Source: Bacillota bacterium (GTDB lineage: Bacteria; Bacillota; Dethiobacteria; SKNC01). Taken from it: 13,306 nt of DNA. The notes under the pieces are model-generated. The model was not told the DNA's origin. It was given only the letters and a program-made list of their open reading frames with translations, and searched no databases. Of this stretch, positions 1-7,649 are shown piece after piece; within the stretch, counting starts at the first letter, position 1, and the number at the start of each line of letters is the position of its first letter. A program made the translations under genes and the position numbers. The stretch lies in the NCBI GenBank assembly GCA_007121375.1, contig SKLX01000021.1, positions 1 through 13,306 of the forward strand, in the 5' to 3' direction.

Positions 1-1
1 C

Positions 2-904
2 AGTTCTTTAGATGGGGTAGCCATCCCTCAACTGGGAATCGTTATGGTCGATGGAACCGCTCCCCATCTCCTTGACCCCCTGCTGCCTGGGGCCAGGGAT
101 GAAATTATTAATCTGGGAGCTTTTTGGGAAGAAGAAATTTTAAAAACATACCAGGAGGAAATTGAAAACCTGCAAGAAATCATTGCCCTTTCCTTTAAAA
201 CGGCTTACCATCATTTAAGGGAAGCCAGGGTTGCCCGGGATCAATGGAGTCTTTACCATCAAACTTCTATAAATCACCAGGAAGTTAGAAAAACAATAGA
301 AATTCTTAATGCCAATCTTTTCCATCAGATTCCCTTTAAAGAAAAACAGCCAGAAGAAGAGCACTTCTTTGCCAGCACAATTACCGGAGAAGGCTTTATA
401 AACAAGTATCCCTCCCTCCTGCAAAATTGTCATAATTATTACTTTCTCCTGGGAGAACCCGGGGCAGGTAAATCAAAGGTCTTTCAAGGAATATATGAAA
501 CAGCCCGGCAGAGGGGACTAACCATAGAAGCATATCACTGCGGCTTTATCCCGGAAAACCTGGATATGCTTATTTTCCCCGAAATTAATTCCGCCTTAAT
601 AAACGGTTCCTATCCCCATAATTTTACTCTTCCTCCTTCCAGCCAGGTAAATAATATATTAATCTTTAACCTGTCCACCAGCATAAATAAAAAAAAGATT
701 GAACCCTGGAAAAAGGATTTGGAAGAAGCCAGGGAGCGCTTTTGGTCCTTAATGGAAAAAGCCATGAAATCAATAGCCAGGGCAAAATTAAACCATCAGC
801 GCCTGGAAAGCTATTATATAAAGGCCCAGGACTTTGAAGCCCTGAATGAACTAACCAAATCCTTGATTGAAAGGATAAGAAAATACCCGGTCCAGATCCA
901 TTAA
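2..904 (+). CDS. Duplicated P-loop ATPase/nucleotide-kinase-like protein (PRK06851-type), 5'-truncated by window edge
   Basis: The frame is open from base 2, so this is the C-terminal 300 residues of a longer protein; the ATG at 44 is almost certainly internal. The visible part begins with the end of one domain copy (VDGTAPH, then PGARDEIINLG), followed by a linker and a second copy with a Walker A motif GEPGAGKS at 452-475, a YHCGF segment and an LDMLIFPE segment. In this Firmicutes family of about 360-380 residues two such halves are fused, and the DGTAPH...DEI.NLG signature closes each half. In the second half the corresponding stretch is degenerate (NGSYPHNF), so the second copy may bind nucleotide differently. 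The biochemical function is not established; membership is recognised from memory of the motif pattern. It ends in a terminator shared with the convergent gene. Confidence 0.75.
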   Translation, partial: SSLDGVAIPQLGIVMVDGTAPHLLDPLLPGARDEIINLGAFWEEEILKTYQEEIENLQEIIALSFKTAYHHLREARVARDQWSLYHQTSINHQEVRKTIEILNANLFHQIPFKEKQPEEEHFFASTITGEGFINKYPSLLQNCHNYYFLLGEPGAGKSKVFQGIYETARQRGLTIEAYHCGFIPENLDMLIFPEINSALINGSYPHNFTLPPSSQVNNILIFNLSTSINKKKIEPWKKDLEEARERFWSLMEKAMKSIARAKLNHQRLESYYIKAQDFEALNELTKSLIERIRKYPVQIH

Positions 905-937
905 ACTAAAAAAGCAGCATAGCTGCTTTTTTAGTTT
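903..937. terminator. Bidirectional intrinsic terminator between convergent genes
   Basis: A perfect 16-bp inverted repeat (903-918 and 922-937) has a 3-base loop. Its GCAGC/GCTGC core is flanked by an A run on the left and a T run on the right, so it works as a rho-independent terminator in either direction. It overlaps the stop codons of both the rightward ATPase gene and the leftward membrane-protein gene. Confidence 0.9.
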
Positions 938-1454
938 ATATTTCTTCTCTCTTTTCCTCTTCCTTCTCATCTGGTTCTGTTACCAGCTCCTGAAAGACTT
1001 CCCCCCGGTGGTCCATTAAAATCCACCGGATTTCCTGCCCTTCTTTCCAAAATTCCTTCTTTTCCACGGTGCCCATGTGGTAGTAATTATCTTTTACATC
1101 TACGGCTACCCTTATTTCTACGTTATTTTCAGGCCCTGGTAAGGATTGGACATACTTTACTTTACCGTTTAAAACAAAAATTCCAACCTCCCCCTGGGGA
1201 TTAAAGGGGTATTCTGGTAATTCCAGCTCATATTCCCGGGCAATTTCTGCCCAACTCTCCTGTTCCAGGGCTAACTCCAAGGAGGGAATAACCTTCTTAC
1301 GCCCCTGGTCACTGGTAGAAAACTCTACCTGGTTTTCAATCCTGACTTCTTCCATTACTTCCGCCGGTTCCATTCTAAAGTTATCATAAATAGATAGGCT
1401 TATGAGAAGAACCAGTAGAAACAGAATCGGAATCATACGCCTGCCCTCTATCAC
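936..1454 (-). CDS. Unrecognised membrane-anchored (signal-anchor) protein
   Basis: I do not recognise this family. The protein has one N-terminal hydrophobic segment (IPILFLLVLLISLSI) preceded by two arginines. An acidic linker follows, then a hydrophilic domain with alternating strand-like segments (VGIFVLNGKVKYV, VEIRVAVDVKD, IRWILMDHRGEVF) and a very acidic tail ending EEEKREEI. It is probably anchored in the membrane with the C-terminal domain outside. The start is uncertain. A TTG at 1481 has an AAAGGGG directly abutting it, with no spacing. The GTG at 1454, chosen here, has AAAAGG about 10 bases upstream and keeps the arginines before the membrane segment. The ATG at 1436 has GAGGG 7 bases upstream. 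It is the last gene of the leftward series, 76-103 bases after mtaB depending on start, and may have its own promoter. Confidence 0.7.
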   Translation of the reverse strand: MIEGRRMIPILFLLVLLISLSIYDNFRMEPAEVMEEVRIENQVEFSTSDQGRKKVIPSLELALEQESWAEIAREYELELPEYPFNPQGEVGIFVLNGKVKYVQSLPGPENNVEIRVAVDVKDNYYHMGTVEKKEFWKEGQEIRWILMDHRGEVFQELVTEPDEKEEEKREEI

Positions 1455-1481
1455 AAAGAGTCTACCTTTTATTTGTACCAA

Positions 1482-1549
1482 CCCCTTTATATATCATTTT
1501 TATAATTCATATTCATCCCATGGACAAATATGCAAAAAATATAAAGGGG
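1482..1549. repeat. 11-bp inverted repeat flanking the putative promoter after mtaB
   Basis: CCCCTTTATAT at 1482-1492 and ATATAAAGGGG at 1539-1549 are perfect inverted copies separated by 46 bases. The arms bracket the possible promoter at 1506-1535. The arm nearest the gene carries an SD-like AAAGGGG on the minus strand, so the repeat could act as paired operator half-sites or, in a readthrough mRNA, as a long-range stem. Confidence 0.5.
1506..1535 (-). promoter_or_regulatory. Possible sigma-A-like promoter after mtaB
   Basis: On the minus strand TTGCAT (1535-1530) and TATGAA (1511-1506) are separated by 18 bases, about 50 bases before the unrecognised membrane-protein gene. The match is modest, and readthrough from mtaB is equally possible because no terminator is visible in between. 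Confidence 0.3.
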
Positions 1550-1557
1550 AATCATAA

Positions 1558-2865
1558 TTATATTAACCTGCCCCAAAGGTAGTCATCTTTAAACTCTTCT
1601 ATTTTTACCCGGGCAATTTCACCTAACATTTTTGGTTCCGCCGGAACCCTTACCCTCTGGTAGTGACTGCTTAACCCTTCTAAAACCTTTAACTCCCTTT
1701 CCTGTTCAAAAAGGACTTCTGCTACTTTACCCAGGAAGGTCCTGCTGTATTCTGCAGCCAGTCTATTTCCCAGGTCCGTCAGCATTTTGCTTCTCCTGTC
1801 TTTTTCCTGGGGAGAAAGGAAATCGGTAAACTCATATGCTCCTGTTCCAGGCCGGGGAGAGTACTTGAAAACATGAAGACGGGAAAAAGCCATTTCTTCA
1901 ACAAACCGGTAAGTATTGTTAAAGCTTTCCTTTCCCTCCCCGGAGAAACCCACCATAACATCTGTTGTCAGGGCCATACCCGGCATAATATACCTTAAAT
2001 AACTAACCAGCTTAGAATACTCATCAGTGGAATAAAGCCGGTTCATCCTTTTCAAGATATAATCATCACCGCTCTGGAGGGGTATATGAAAATGGTGACA
2101 AACCTTATCAGAATCTGCCAGAACTTCTATCAATTCCATGGTAAAGTCCGTTGGTTCCAGAGAACTTAACCTGAATCTGTTCAAAGTTGGAACCCTTTCC
2201 AGTTCTTTTATTACTTCGGCTAAAGACATTTCTTCACCTAAATCCTTACCGTATGCCCCCAAGTTCACTCCCGTAAGGACTATCTCCTTTGTTCCAGAAG
2301 CCGTGAGCCTTTCCACTTCCTCCACCAGGTCCCCTAACTTCCGGCTGCGAACTCTACCCCGGGCATAGGGAACCAGGCAGTAGGAACAAAAATGCTCACA
2401 TCCGTCCTCAATCTTTATAAAGGCCCTGGTCCTTCCAGCTTCCTCCAGGGACATTTCTTCGAAGGTAGTCTTTTCATCCAGTTCCTTTACTTTTAGCAGG
2501 GGATAAGAGGTCCTTCTCCCTTTAGCCTCCTGGATTAACTCCGGAAGATCCCTTTTACCCTGAGTCCCCACAATTAAATCCACCCCTGGAATTTCCTTTA
2601 TCTTTTCCCAGGCCAGCTGGGCATAACAACCTGTTACGGCTACTAACCCCCGGGAATTATTTTTATGGGCCCTTCTTATAGCCTGCCTGGACTTCCTATC
2701 ACTTAAATGGGTAACGGTGCAGGTATTAATTACATATACCTCCGCCTTATTAGAAAAATCCACGATCTCATAGCCCTTTTGGCGAAAAATATTTTTAAGG
2801 GCCTCCGTTTCGTACTGATTAACTTTACATCCCAGGGTAAAAAATGCTGCCGTTAATTTATTCAT
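1558..2865 (-). CDS. mtaB: tRNA (N6-L-threonylcarbamoyladenosine(37)-C2)-methylthiotransferase MtaB
   Basis: This radical-SAM enzyme adds a methylthio group to t6A37 of ANN-decoding tRNAs, giving ms2t6A. With the start used here (435 aa) the N-terminal MTTase domain begins FFTLGCKVNQYETE and supplies Cys13, Cys49 and Cys80 for the auxiliary 4Fe-4S cluster. The radical-SAM motif CEHFCSYC gives Cys156, Cys160 and Cys163, followed by the typical VPYARGR and VRSR. A C-terminal TRAM-like segment ends the protein. The LGCKVNQYE signature separates MtaB from MiaB and RimO. The open frame extends to 2892, but the ATG at 2865 has GGGTGGA 5 bases upstream and matches family N-termini, so the extra nine residues are rejected. 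It overlaps the rsmE stop by 8 bases (ATGAATAA), indicating translational coupling. Its place after rsmE matches B. subtilis yqeV. Confidence 0.95.
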   Translation of the reverse strand: MNKLTAAFFTLGCKVNQYETEALKNIFRQKGYEIVDFSNKAEVYVINTCTVTHLSDRKSRQAIRRAHKNNSRGLVAVTGCYAQLAWEKIKEIPGVDLIVGTQGKRDLPELIQEAKGRRTSYPLLKVKELDEKTTFEEMSLEEAGRTRAFIKIEDGCEHFCSYCLVPYARGRVRSRKLGDLVEEVERLTASGTKEIVLTGVNLGAYGKDLGEEMSLAEVIKELERVPTLNRFRLSSLEPTDFTMELIEVLADSDKVCHHFHIPLQSGDDYILKRMNRLYSTDEYSKLVSYLRYIMPGMALTTDVMVGFSGEGKESFNNTYRFVEEMAFSRLHVFKYSPRPGTGAYEFTDFLSPQEKDRRSKMLTDLGNRLAAEYSRTFLGKVAEVLFEQERELKVLEGLSSHYQRVRVPAEPKMLGEIARVKIEEFKDDYLWGRLI

Positions 2866-3616
2866 TATATCCACCCAAATCATCCAATTCATAAAGAACT
2901 ATGGTCAAAGCCGACAGGGCAGCCGTTTCCGCCCTCAATATTCTGGGGCCCAGGGTTGCAGAAAAAGACCCATGACAACGGGCCAGTTCAGCTTCTTCTG
3001 AAGTAAATCCCCCTTCAGGACCAACAAAAATCACCAGCTCTTCAAAAGGTTTTGAGTTTTTTAAAATTTCTTTTAAGCTTCCCCTCTTCTCCTGTAACCA
3101 TAAAAAAAGACACAGGGCTTTCTCCCCCTTTTCAGTTAAAATATCCTCCAGATGGGCTAACTCCCCTATAAAGGGAATCTCATCCCGGTGGGACTGTTGG
3201 GCAGCCTCCCGGGCAATTGTGCTCCATCTTTGAATTCTACGGGAGGCCTTTTGGGGGGTAAGGTTAACTACTGTTCTATGGGTAACAAGGGGAATAATTT
3301 CTTTTACTCCCAGCTCCGTAGCTTTTTGCACCACCAGGTCCATTTTTTCCCCTTTAACCAGGGACTGGGCCAGAATAACCTTCAGTTCAGGCTCCCTGCT
3401 CCCGGCAAGAGTTTCTTTTAAGTCCGCCTCCACCCAATTCTTTCCCAGGCGAGTTATTACACTTAAATAGGAACTTCCCTGGCCATCGGATACTATAATT
3501 TCATCCCCTTCCCGAAGCCTTAAAACCTTCTCTATATGGGCCGCCCTATTATCTCGAAGAAAGGCCTTACCCTTTTCTTTATCTAAATCTTGAAGGGGAA
3601 CAAAAAAACGATGCAT
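2858..3616 (-). CDS. rsmE: 16S rRNA (uracil(1498)-N3)-methyltransferase RsmE
   Basis: This SPOUT-class enzyme methylates N3 of U1498 in helix 44 of 16S rRNA, using SAM. The 252 residues are full length for the family. The N-terminal PUA-like domain begins MHRFFVP. KGEKMDLVVQKATELGV lies near residues 88-104. The knotted SAM site carries VGPEGGF at about 198-204 and LGPRILRAETA near 222-232, both diagnostic. The ATG at 3616 has GAGGAG eight bases upstream, and the first bases of that SD overlap the prmA stop codon; the gap between the genes is 12 bases. The 3' end overlaps mtaB by 8 bases. It forms a translation-machinery methylation trio with prmA and mtaB behind the chaperone genes. Confidence 0.96.
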   Translation of the reverse strand: MHRFFVPLQDLDKEKGKAFLRDNRAAHIEKVLRLREGDEIIVSDGQGSSYLSVITRLGKNWVEADLKETLAGSREPELKVILAQSLVKGEKMDLVVQKATELGVKEIIPLVTHRTVVNLTPQKASRRIQRWSTIAREAAQQSHRDEIPFIGELAHLEDILTEKGEKALCLFLWLQEKRGSLKEILKNSKPFEELVIFVGPEGGFTSEEAELARCHGSFSATLGPRILRAETAALSALTIVLYELDDLGGYNE

Positions 3617-3628
3617 CTTTTTATCTCC

Positions 3629-4594
3629 TCAACTAGAAACTTCATTCTTCCCTTTTCCGGGAAGGCACCTGAAAGCAGCCCAATCTCCATCATGCCTCAT
3701 TTCTTCCAGGATATAACCAGATTTGCCAAGTCTTTCTTTAATTAAGTCAGTTTTAGAAGATATAATGCCGGTAAGAATTACCCGGGCCTTTTGCTGGCAA
3801 ATCTTTTTTATTTCTCCCAGGGTATCAATAATTATTTCGGTAGAAATATTAGCCACAATAATATCTCCCCGGGGAAGGTCATTTCTTTCCCTCAAAAAAT
3901 GAGGCAATTCTCCTTTAAAAATTTTAACCTGTCCTTCTACCGAGTTTCCCCTGCAGTTTTCTTCTGCTACCTCCAAAGCTTTTTCATCATTATCCAGGGC
4001 CACAGCCCCTTTGGCTCCCAGCTTAACCGCAGCAATGGAAAGGATGCCCGACCCACATCCCAGGTCATATACCAGGGCTCCCTCCAGGGACTCCCTCGTT
4101 AGGAATTCCAGGCACATCCTGGTAGTAGGATGGGTGCCACAGCCAAAGGCCATCCCCGGATCCAGCTTCACCACCCTTTCCCCCTCCCGGGGCTCATAAT
4201 TAATCCAGGAGGGAATTATGGCCAGGCTGCTGGATATTTTTACAGGATGAAAGTACTCCTTCCAGGATTCTGCCCAATCTTCCTCCTCCACTTTTTCAAC
4301 GTTAATGAGGAATTCCGCCAGGTCAATACCATGGTGGGGAAGAGTATTTAAAAACTCCTTTAATTTTTTAATTATATAATCTAAATCCTTTTCCTCTATA
4401 TAAAAGTAGCCCTTGATAGAAACAGAATCCCGGGAATAATCCCGGGAAGAATACATTATGTCTCCCCCCTCCTGAAGGGAAGGGGGGGAAGAATCTTCTA
4501 TGGTTATTCCGGGAGAGCCTTTACTAATTAAATAATTACCAGCAGCTTCCTGGGCTTCCCGGTTAATTATTATCTCCAGCTGGTACCAATTCAT
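3629..4594 (-). CDS. prmA: Ribosomal protein L11 methyltransferase PrmA
   Basis: This SAM-dependent class I methyltransferase trimethylates lysines and the N-terminus of ribosomal protein L11. The 321 residues are normal length. The N-terminal substrate-recognition domain starts MNWYQLEI. The linker carries LDPGMAFGCGTHPTT at 144-158, a PrmA hallmark. SAM motif I, VYDLGCGSGILSIAA, is at 175-189, followed by the acidic loop ALDND. The DIIVANIS motif is at 244-251, where the NPPY-type catalytic motif is expected. The C-terminus after WAAFRC is a short basic tail. The start ATG shares one base with the dnaJ stop (TAATG), and its SD GGAGGAAGG lies inside the end of dnaJ, so translation is coupled to dnaJ. 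Confidence 0.96.
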   Translation of the reverse strand: MNWYQLEIIINREAQEAAGNYLISKGSPGITIEDSSPPSLQEGGDIMYSSRDYSRDSVSIKGYFYIEEKDLDYIIKKLKEFLNTLPHHGIDLAEFLINVEKVEEEDWAESWKEYFHPVKISSSLAIIPSWINYEPREGERVVKLDPGMAFGCGTHPTTRMCLEFLTRESLEGALVYDLGCGSGILSIAAVKLGAKGAVALDNDEKALEVAEENCRGNSVEGQVKIFKGELPHFLRERNDLPRGDIIVANISTEIIIDTLGEIKKICQQKARVILTGIISSKTDLIKERLGKSGYILEEMRHDGDWAAFRCLPGKGKNEVSS

Positions 4595-5745
4595 TACCTT
4601 CCTCCCCCAAAGGCATTTCTAAACTTCCCAAAAAAGCTCTTGTCCTCAAGGTCGGAAAGGTCTTCTCCCCTCTCCAGGGCAAATTCCTTCAAAATTTCCT
4701 TCTGGCGGGAGGTTAATTTCTCGGGAACCTGAACTACTACTTTTACGTGCTGATCACCCCGACCTACTCCCCTTCTAAGCTTATGAATGCCCTTGTTTTT
4801 AAGACGGAAGTAGGTATCCGTTTGGGTGCCTTCCGGAACCTTAATCTTGGCCTTTCCATCTAAGGTAGGAACGGTTATTTCACCACCTAAAGCAGCTTTA
4901 ACAAAGCTTATGGGAACCTCACAGAAAATATCATCCCCCCGCCGCTTAAAAAATTCATGGGGACGGACGTTGATTATTACATACAGATCTCCTGGAGGCC
5001 CGCCGTTTGCTCCTGCTTCTCCTTCTCCTGCAACCCGCAAGCGGAAACCATGTTCAACCCCGGCAGGTATATTAACCTGGATGTTTTTAGTTTTTCTTAC
5101 CCTTTTCTGCCCGTGGCAGCTGTTACAGGGGTTGGGTATGATGGTGCCTGCTCCCCGGCACTGGTCACAGGTTTTTACATTTATAAATCTTCCAAAGGCA
5201 GTATTTTGGGTATACCTTACCTCACCCGCCCCTTTACACCGGGGACAGGTTTCTGTGGAGGTGCCCGGTTCTGCACCGCTTCCTCCACAGTGTTCACAAT
5301 TTTGCAGGGAAGGTACTTCTATAGTAGTTTCTGTTCCAAAGGCTGCCTCTTCAAAGCTTATTTCCAGGTCATAGCGAAGGTCAGAGCCCCTCCGGGGGCC
5401 GCGTCTTTGGCGGGAACGAAACCCACCTCCGAAAAAGCTCTCAAAAATATCTTCAAAATCTCCAAATCCGAAATCAGAGCTTTGACCAAAACCACCACCA
5501 AAGCCCCCGTTAAAGCCCTGCTCTTCAGCAGCATGCCCAAACCTGTCATACTGAGCACGCCTCTGGGGATCACTTAACACATCATAAGCTTCCTTCACTT
5601 CTTTAAATTTATTGGCCGCTTCCTTATCCCCGGAATTAACATCAGGGTGATATTTGCGTGCCAGCTTTCGGTATGCCTTTTTTATTTCCTCAGAAGAAGC
5701 TTCTCTATTTAACCCGAGAACTTCATAATAATCCCGCTTAGCCAT
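4594..5745 (-). CDS. dnaJ: Chaperone protein DnaJ (Hsp40, type I)
   Basis: DnaJ is the co-chaperone that delivers unfolded clients to DnaK and stimulates its ATPase. All type I domains are present in 383 residues. The J domain has HPD at 33-35. A G/F-rich region spans about 77-110. The zinc-finger domain has four CxxC pairs (Cys150/153, 167/170, 193/196, 207/210), and two C-terminal substrate-binding beta domains follow. The fourth repeat reads CNSCHGQK, with Lys where the CxxCxGxG consensus has its last Gly; the cysteines are intact, so zinc binding should be unaffected. The start has AGGAG about 9 bases upstream. It lies 17 bases after dnaK and overlaps prmA by one base. Confidence 0.98.
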   Translation of the reverse strand: MAKRDYYEVLGLNREASSEEIKKAYRKLARKYHPDVNSGDKEAANKFKEVKEAYDVLSDPQRRAQYDRFGHAAEEQGFNGGFGGGFGQSSDFGFGDFEDIFESFFGGGFRSRQRRGPRRGSDLRYDLEISFEEAAFGTETTIEVPSLQNCEHCGGSGAEPGTSTETCPRCKGAGEVRYTQNTAFGRFINVKTCDQCRGAGTIIPNPCNSCHGQKRVRKTKNIQVNIPAGVEHGFRLRVAGEGEAGANGGPPGDLYVIINVRPHEFFKRRGDDIFCEVPISFVKAALGGEITVPTLDGKAKIKVPEGTQTDTYFRLKNKGIHKLRRGVGRGDQHVKVVVQVPEKLTSRQKEILKEFALERGEDLSDLEDKSFFGKFRNAFGGGR

Positions 5746-5762
5746 AAAACTAACTCCTCACT

Positions 5763-7619
5763 TTACTTGTTTTCTTCGTCCACTTCTTCGTATTCAGCGT
5801 CCACTACATCTTCTTCCTGGCTTTCTTCTCCTTCTCCGGGACCGGCACCGGCCTCAGCGCTGGTACCGCTGGCCTCCTGCTCCTGCCTAACCTTTTCATA
5901 CATCCTGGAGGAAAGGTTATGAAGATGCTTGTTAAGTTCTTCTACCGCATTATTTATAGCTTCTATATCCTCACCCTGGTTGGCTTCCTTAACCTTTTCA
6001 ATGGCCTTTTCAATTTCCTCCCGTTCCTCCTGGGAGACCTGCTCTTCCAGGTCCTTCAAGGTTTTTTCTGTACTATAAATGGTGGAATCAGCATTGTTTC
6101 TGGCTTCAGCCAGTTCTTTTCGCTTCTTGTCCTCTTCCGCTTTCTTTTCTGCTTCTTCAACCATTTTTTCTATTTCATCATCGGATAATCCTGAAGTAGC
6201 TTGAATGGTAATGCTTTGCTCCTTACCGGTGCCCAGGTCTTTAGCGGATACGTTAACAATTCCGTTGGCATCTATATCAAAGGAAACTTCAATTTGGGGA
6301 ACTCCCCGGGGAGCTGGAGGAATACCATCCAGTATGAACCTTCCCAGGGTCTTGTTATCAGCAGCCATGGGCCGTTCTCCCTGGAGAACATGGATTTCTA
6401 CACTGGTCTGGTTATCCGCTGCCGTAGAAAAAACCTGTTTCTTAGAAGTTGGGATGGTAGTATTTCTTTCTATAAGCTTGGTGTAAACTCCTCCAAGGGT
6501 TTCAATACCCAGGGACAGGGGAGTCACATCAAGGAGAAGTACATCCTTAACTTCTCCACCCAAAACTCCTGCCTGAATAGCAGCCCCCAGGGCTACGACC
6601 TCATCAGGGTTTACCCCTTTATGAGGGTCCTTTCCTAACAGGTCTTTAATAGCTTTTTGCACGGCTGGAATCCGGGTAGAACCTCCTACCAGAATAATCT
6701 TGTCTATCTGGTTAGGCTCCAACCCCGCATCGGAAAGGGCTTGACGGGTAGGGCCCATACTACTTTCAATCAGGTCTGCCGTCAATTCATCAAACTTCGC
6801 CCTGGTAATATCATAGTCCAGGTGTTTGGGCCCTTCCTGGGTAGCAGTAATAAAGGGCAGGTTTACATTGGTGGTTGTTACACTGGACAGTTCTATTTTA
6901 GCTTTTTCTGCCGCTTCTTTCAACCTCTGCAGGGCCATTTTATCCTGACGCAGGTCAATGCCGTGGTCCTTTTTGAATTGATCTGCCAGGTAGTCAATTA
7001 ACCTTTCATCAAAATCATCGCCTCCCAGCTTGTTATTACCGCTGGTAGCCTTTACTTCAAAGACTCCTTCTCCCAGTTCCAGGATAGAAACGTCAAAGGT
7101 ACCGCCCCCCAGGTCAAAAACCAGCACCATCTGGTCTTCTCCCTTATCCAGGCCGTAAGCCAGGGCTGCGGCAGTAGGCTCATTAATTATGCGAAGGACT
7201 TCCAGGCCAGCTATTTTACCCGCATCTTTAGTAGCCTGCCGCTGGCTGTCAGAAAAGTAAGCAGGTACCGTAATAACCGCCTGTTCAACCTTTTCCCCCA
7301 GGTAGCTTTCTGCATCCTGTTTTAATTTCTGCAATGTCATGGCTGAAATTTCCTGGGGCGTATATTCCTTATCATCTATTTTAACCTTGTAATCAGTGCC
7401 CATTTGCCTCTTTACAGAAAGGACAGTCCTCTCCGTATTGGTTACCGCCTGACGCTTGGCCACCTGTCCCACCAGGCGTTCACCTGTTTTTGTAAAAGCA
7501 ACCACGGAAGGAGTGAGCCTTTCACCTTCAGCATTTGGTATAATCTTTGGTTCTCCACCTTCCATAATTGCTACCACTGAATTAGTAGTTCCCAAATCAA
7601 GTCCAATAATTTTACCCAT
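5763..7619 (-). CDS. dnaK: Chaperone protein DnaK (Hsp70)
   Basis: DnaK is an ATP-dependent cytosolic chaperone that binds hydrophobic peptides with DnaJ and GrpE. It has 618 residues. Actin-like ATPase motifs are visible: phosphate 1 IGLDLGTTNS (5-14), phosphate 2 VFDLGGGTFD (167-176) and adenosine VGGSTRIP (311-318). The interdomain linker DVLLLDVTP is at 359-367. The substrate-binding beta domain follows, then an alpha-helical lid and an acidic tail ending DAEYEEVDEENK. Between SVKRQMG (68-74) and the YTPQEISAM segment (86-94) the roughly 24-residue insertion of Gram-negative DnaK is absent, the classic Gram-positive form. The SD AGGAGG lies six bases before the ATG. It is 30 bases after grpE and 17 bases before dnaJ, within the HrcA/CIRCE-controlled operon. 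Confidence 0.99.
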   Translation of the reverse strand: MGKIIGLDLGTTNSVVAIMEGGEPKIIPNAEGERLTPSVVAFTKTGERLVGQVAKRQAVTNTERTVLSVKRQMGTDYKVKIDDKEYTPQEISAMTLQKLKQDAESYLGEKVEQAVITVPAYFSDSQRQATKDAGKIAGLEVLRIINEPTAAALAYGLDKGEDQMVLVFDLGGGTFDVSILELGEGVFEVKATSGNNKLGGDDFDERLIDYLADQFKKDHGIDLRQDKMALQRLKEAAEKAKIELSSVTTTNVNLPFITATQEGPKHLDYDITRAKFDELTADLIESSMGPTRQALSDAGLEPNQIDKIILVGGSTRIPAVQKAIKDLLGKDPHKGVNPDEVVALGAAIQAGVLGGEVKDVLLLDVTPLSLGIETLGGVYTKLIERNTTIPTSKKQVFSTAADNQTSVEIHVLQGERPMAADNKTLGRFILDGIPPAPRGVPQIEVSFDIDANGIVNVSAKDLGTGKEQSITIQATSGLSDDEIEKMVEEAEKKAEEDKKRKELAEARNNADSTIYSTEKTLKDLEEQVSQEEREEIEKAIEKVKEANQGEDIEAINNAVEELNKHLHNLSSRMYEKVRQEQEASGTSAEAGAGPGEGEESQEEDVVDAEYEEVDEENK

Positions 7620-7649
7620 TTTAACTCCTCCTTAATAATCGATGAATAT

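Noticed and set aside
2866..2892. Nine-residue N-terminal extension of mtaB
   Set aside because: The ATG at 2865 has a good SD at proper spacing and gives the family N-terminus; the extension lies within rsmE and has no SD of its own.
4957..5577. Long rightward open frames (182-206 codons) opposite dnaJ
   Set aside because: They are antisense shadows of the clearly coding dnaJ, with no family resemblance or supported start.
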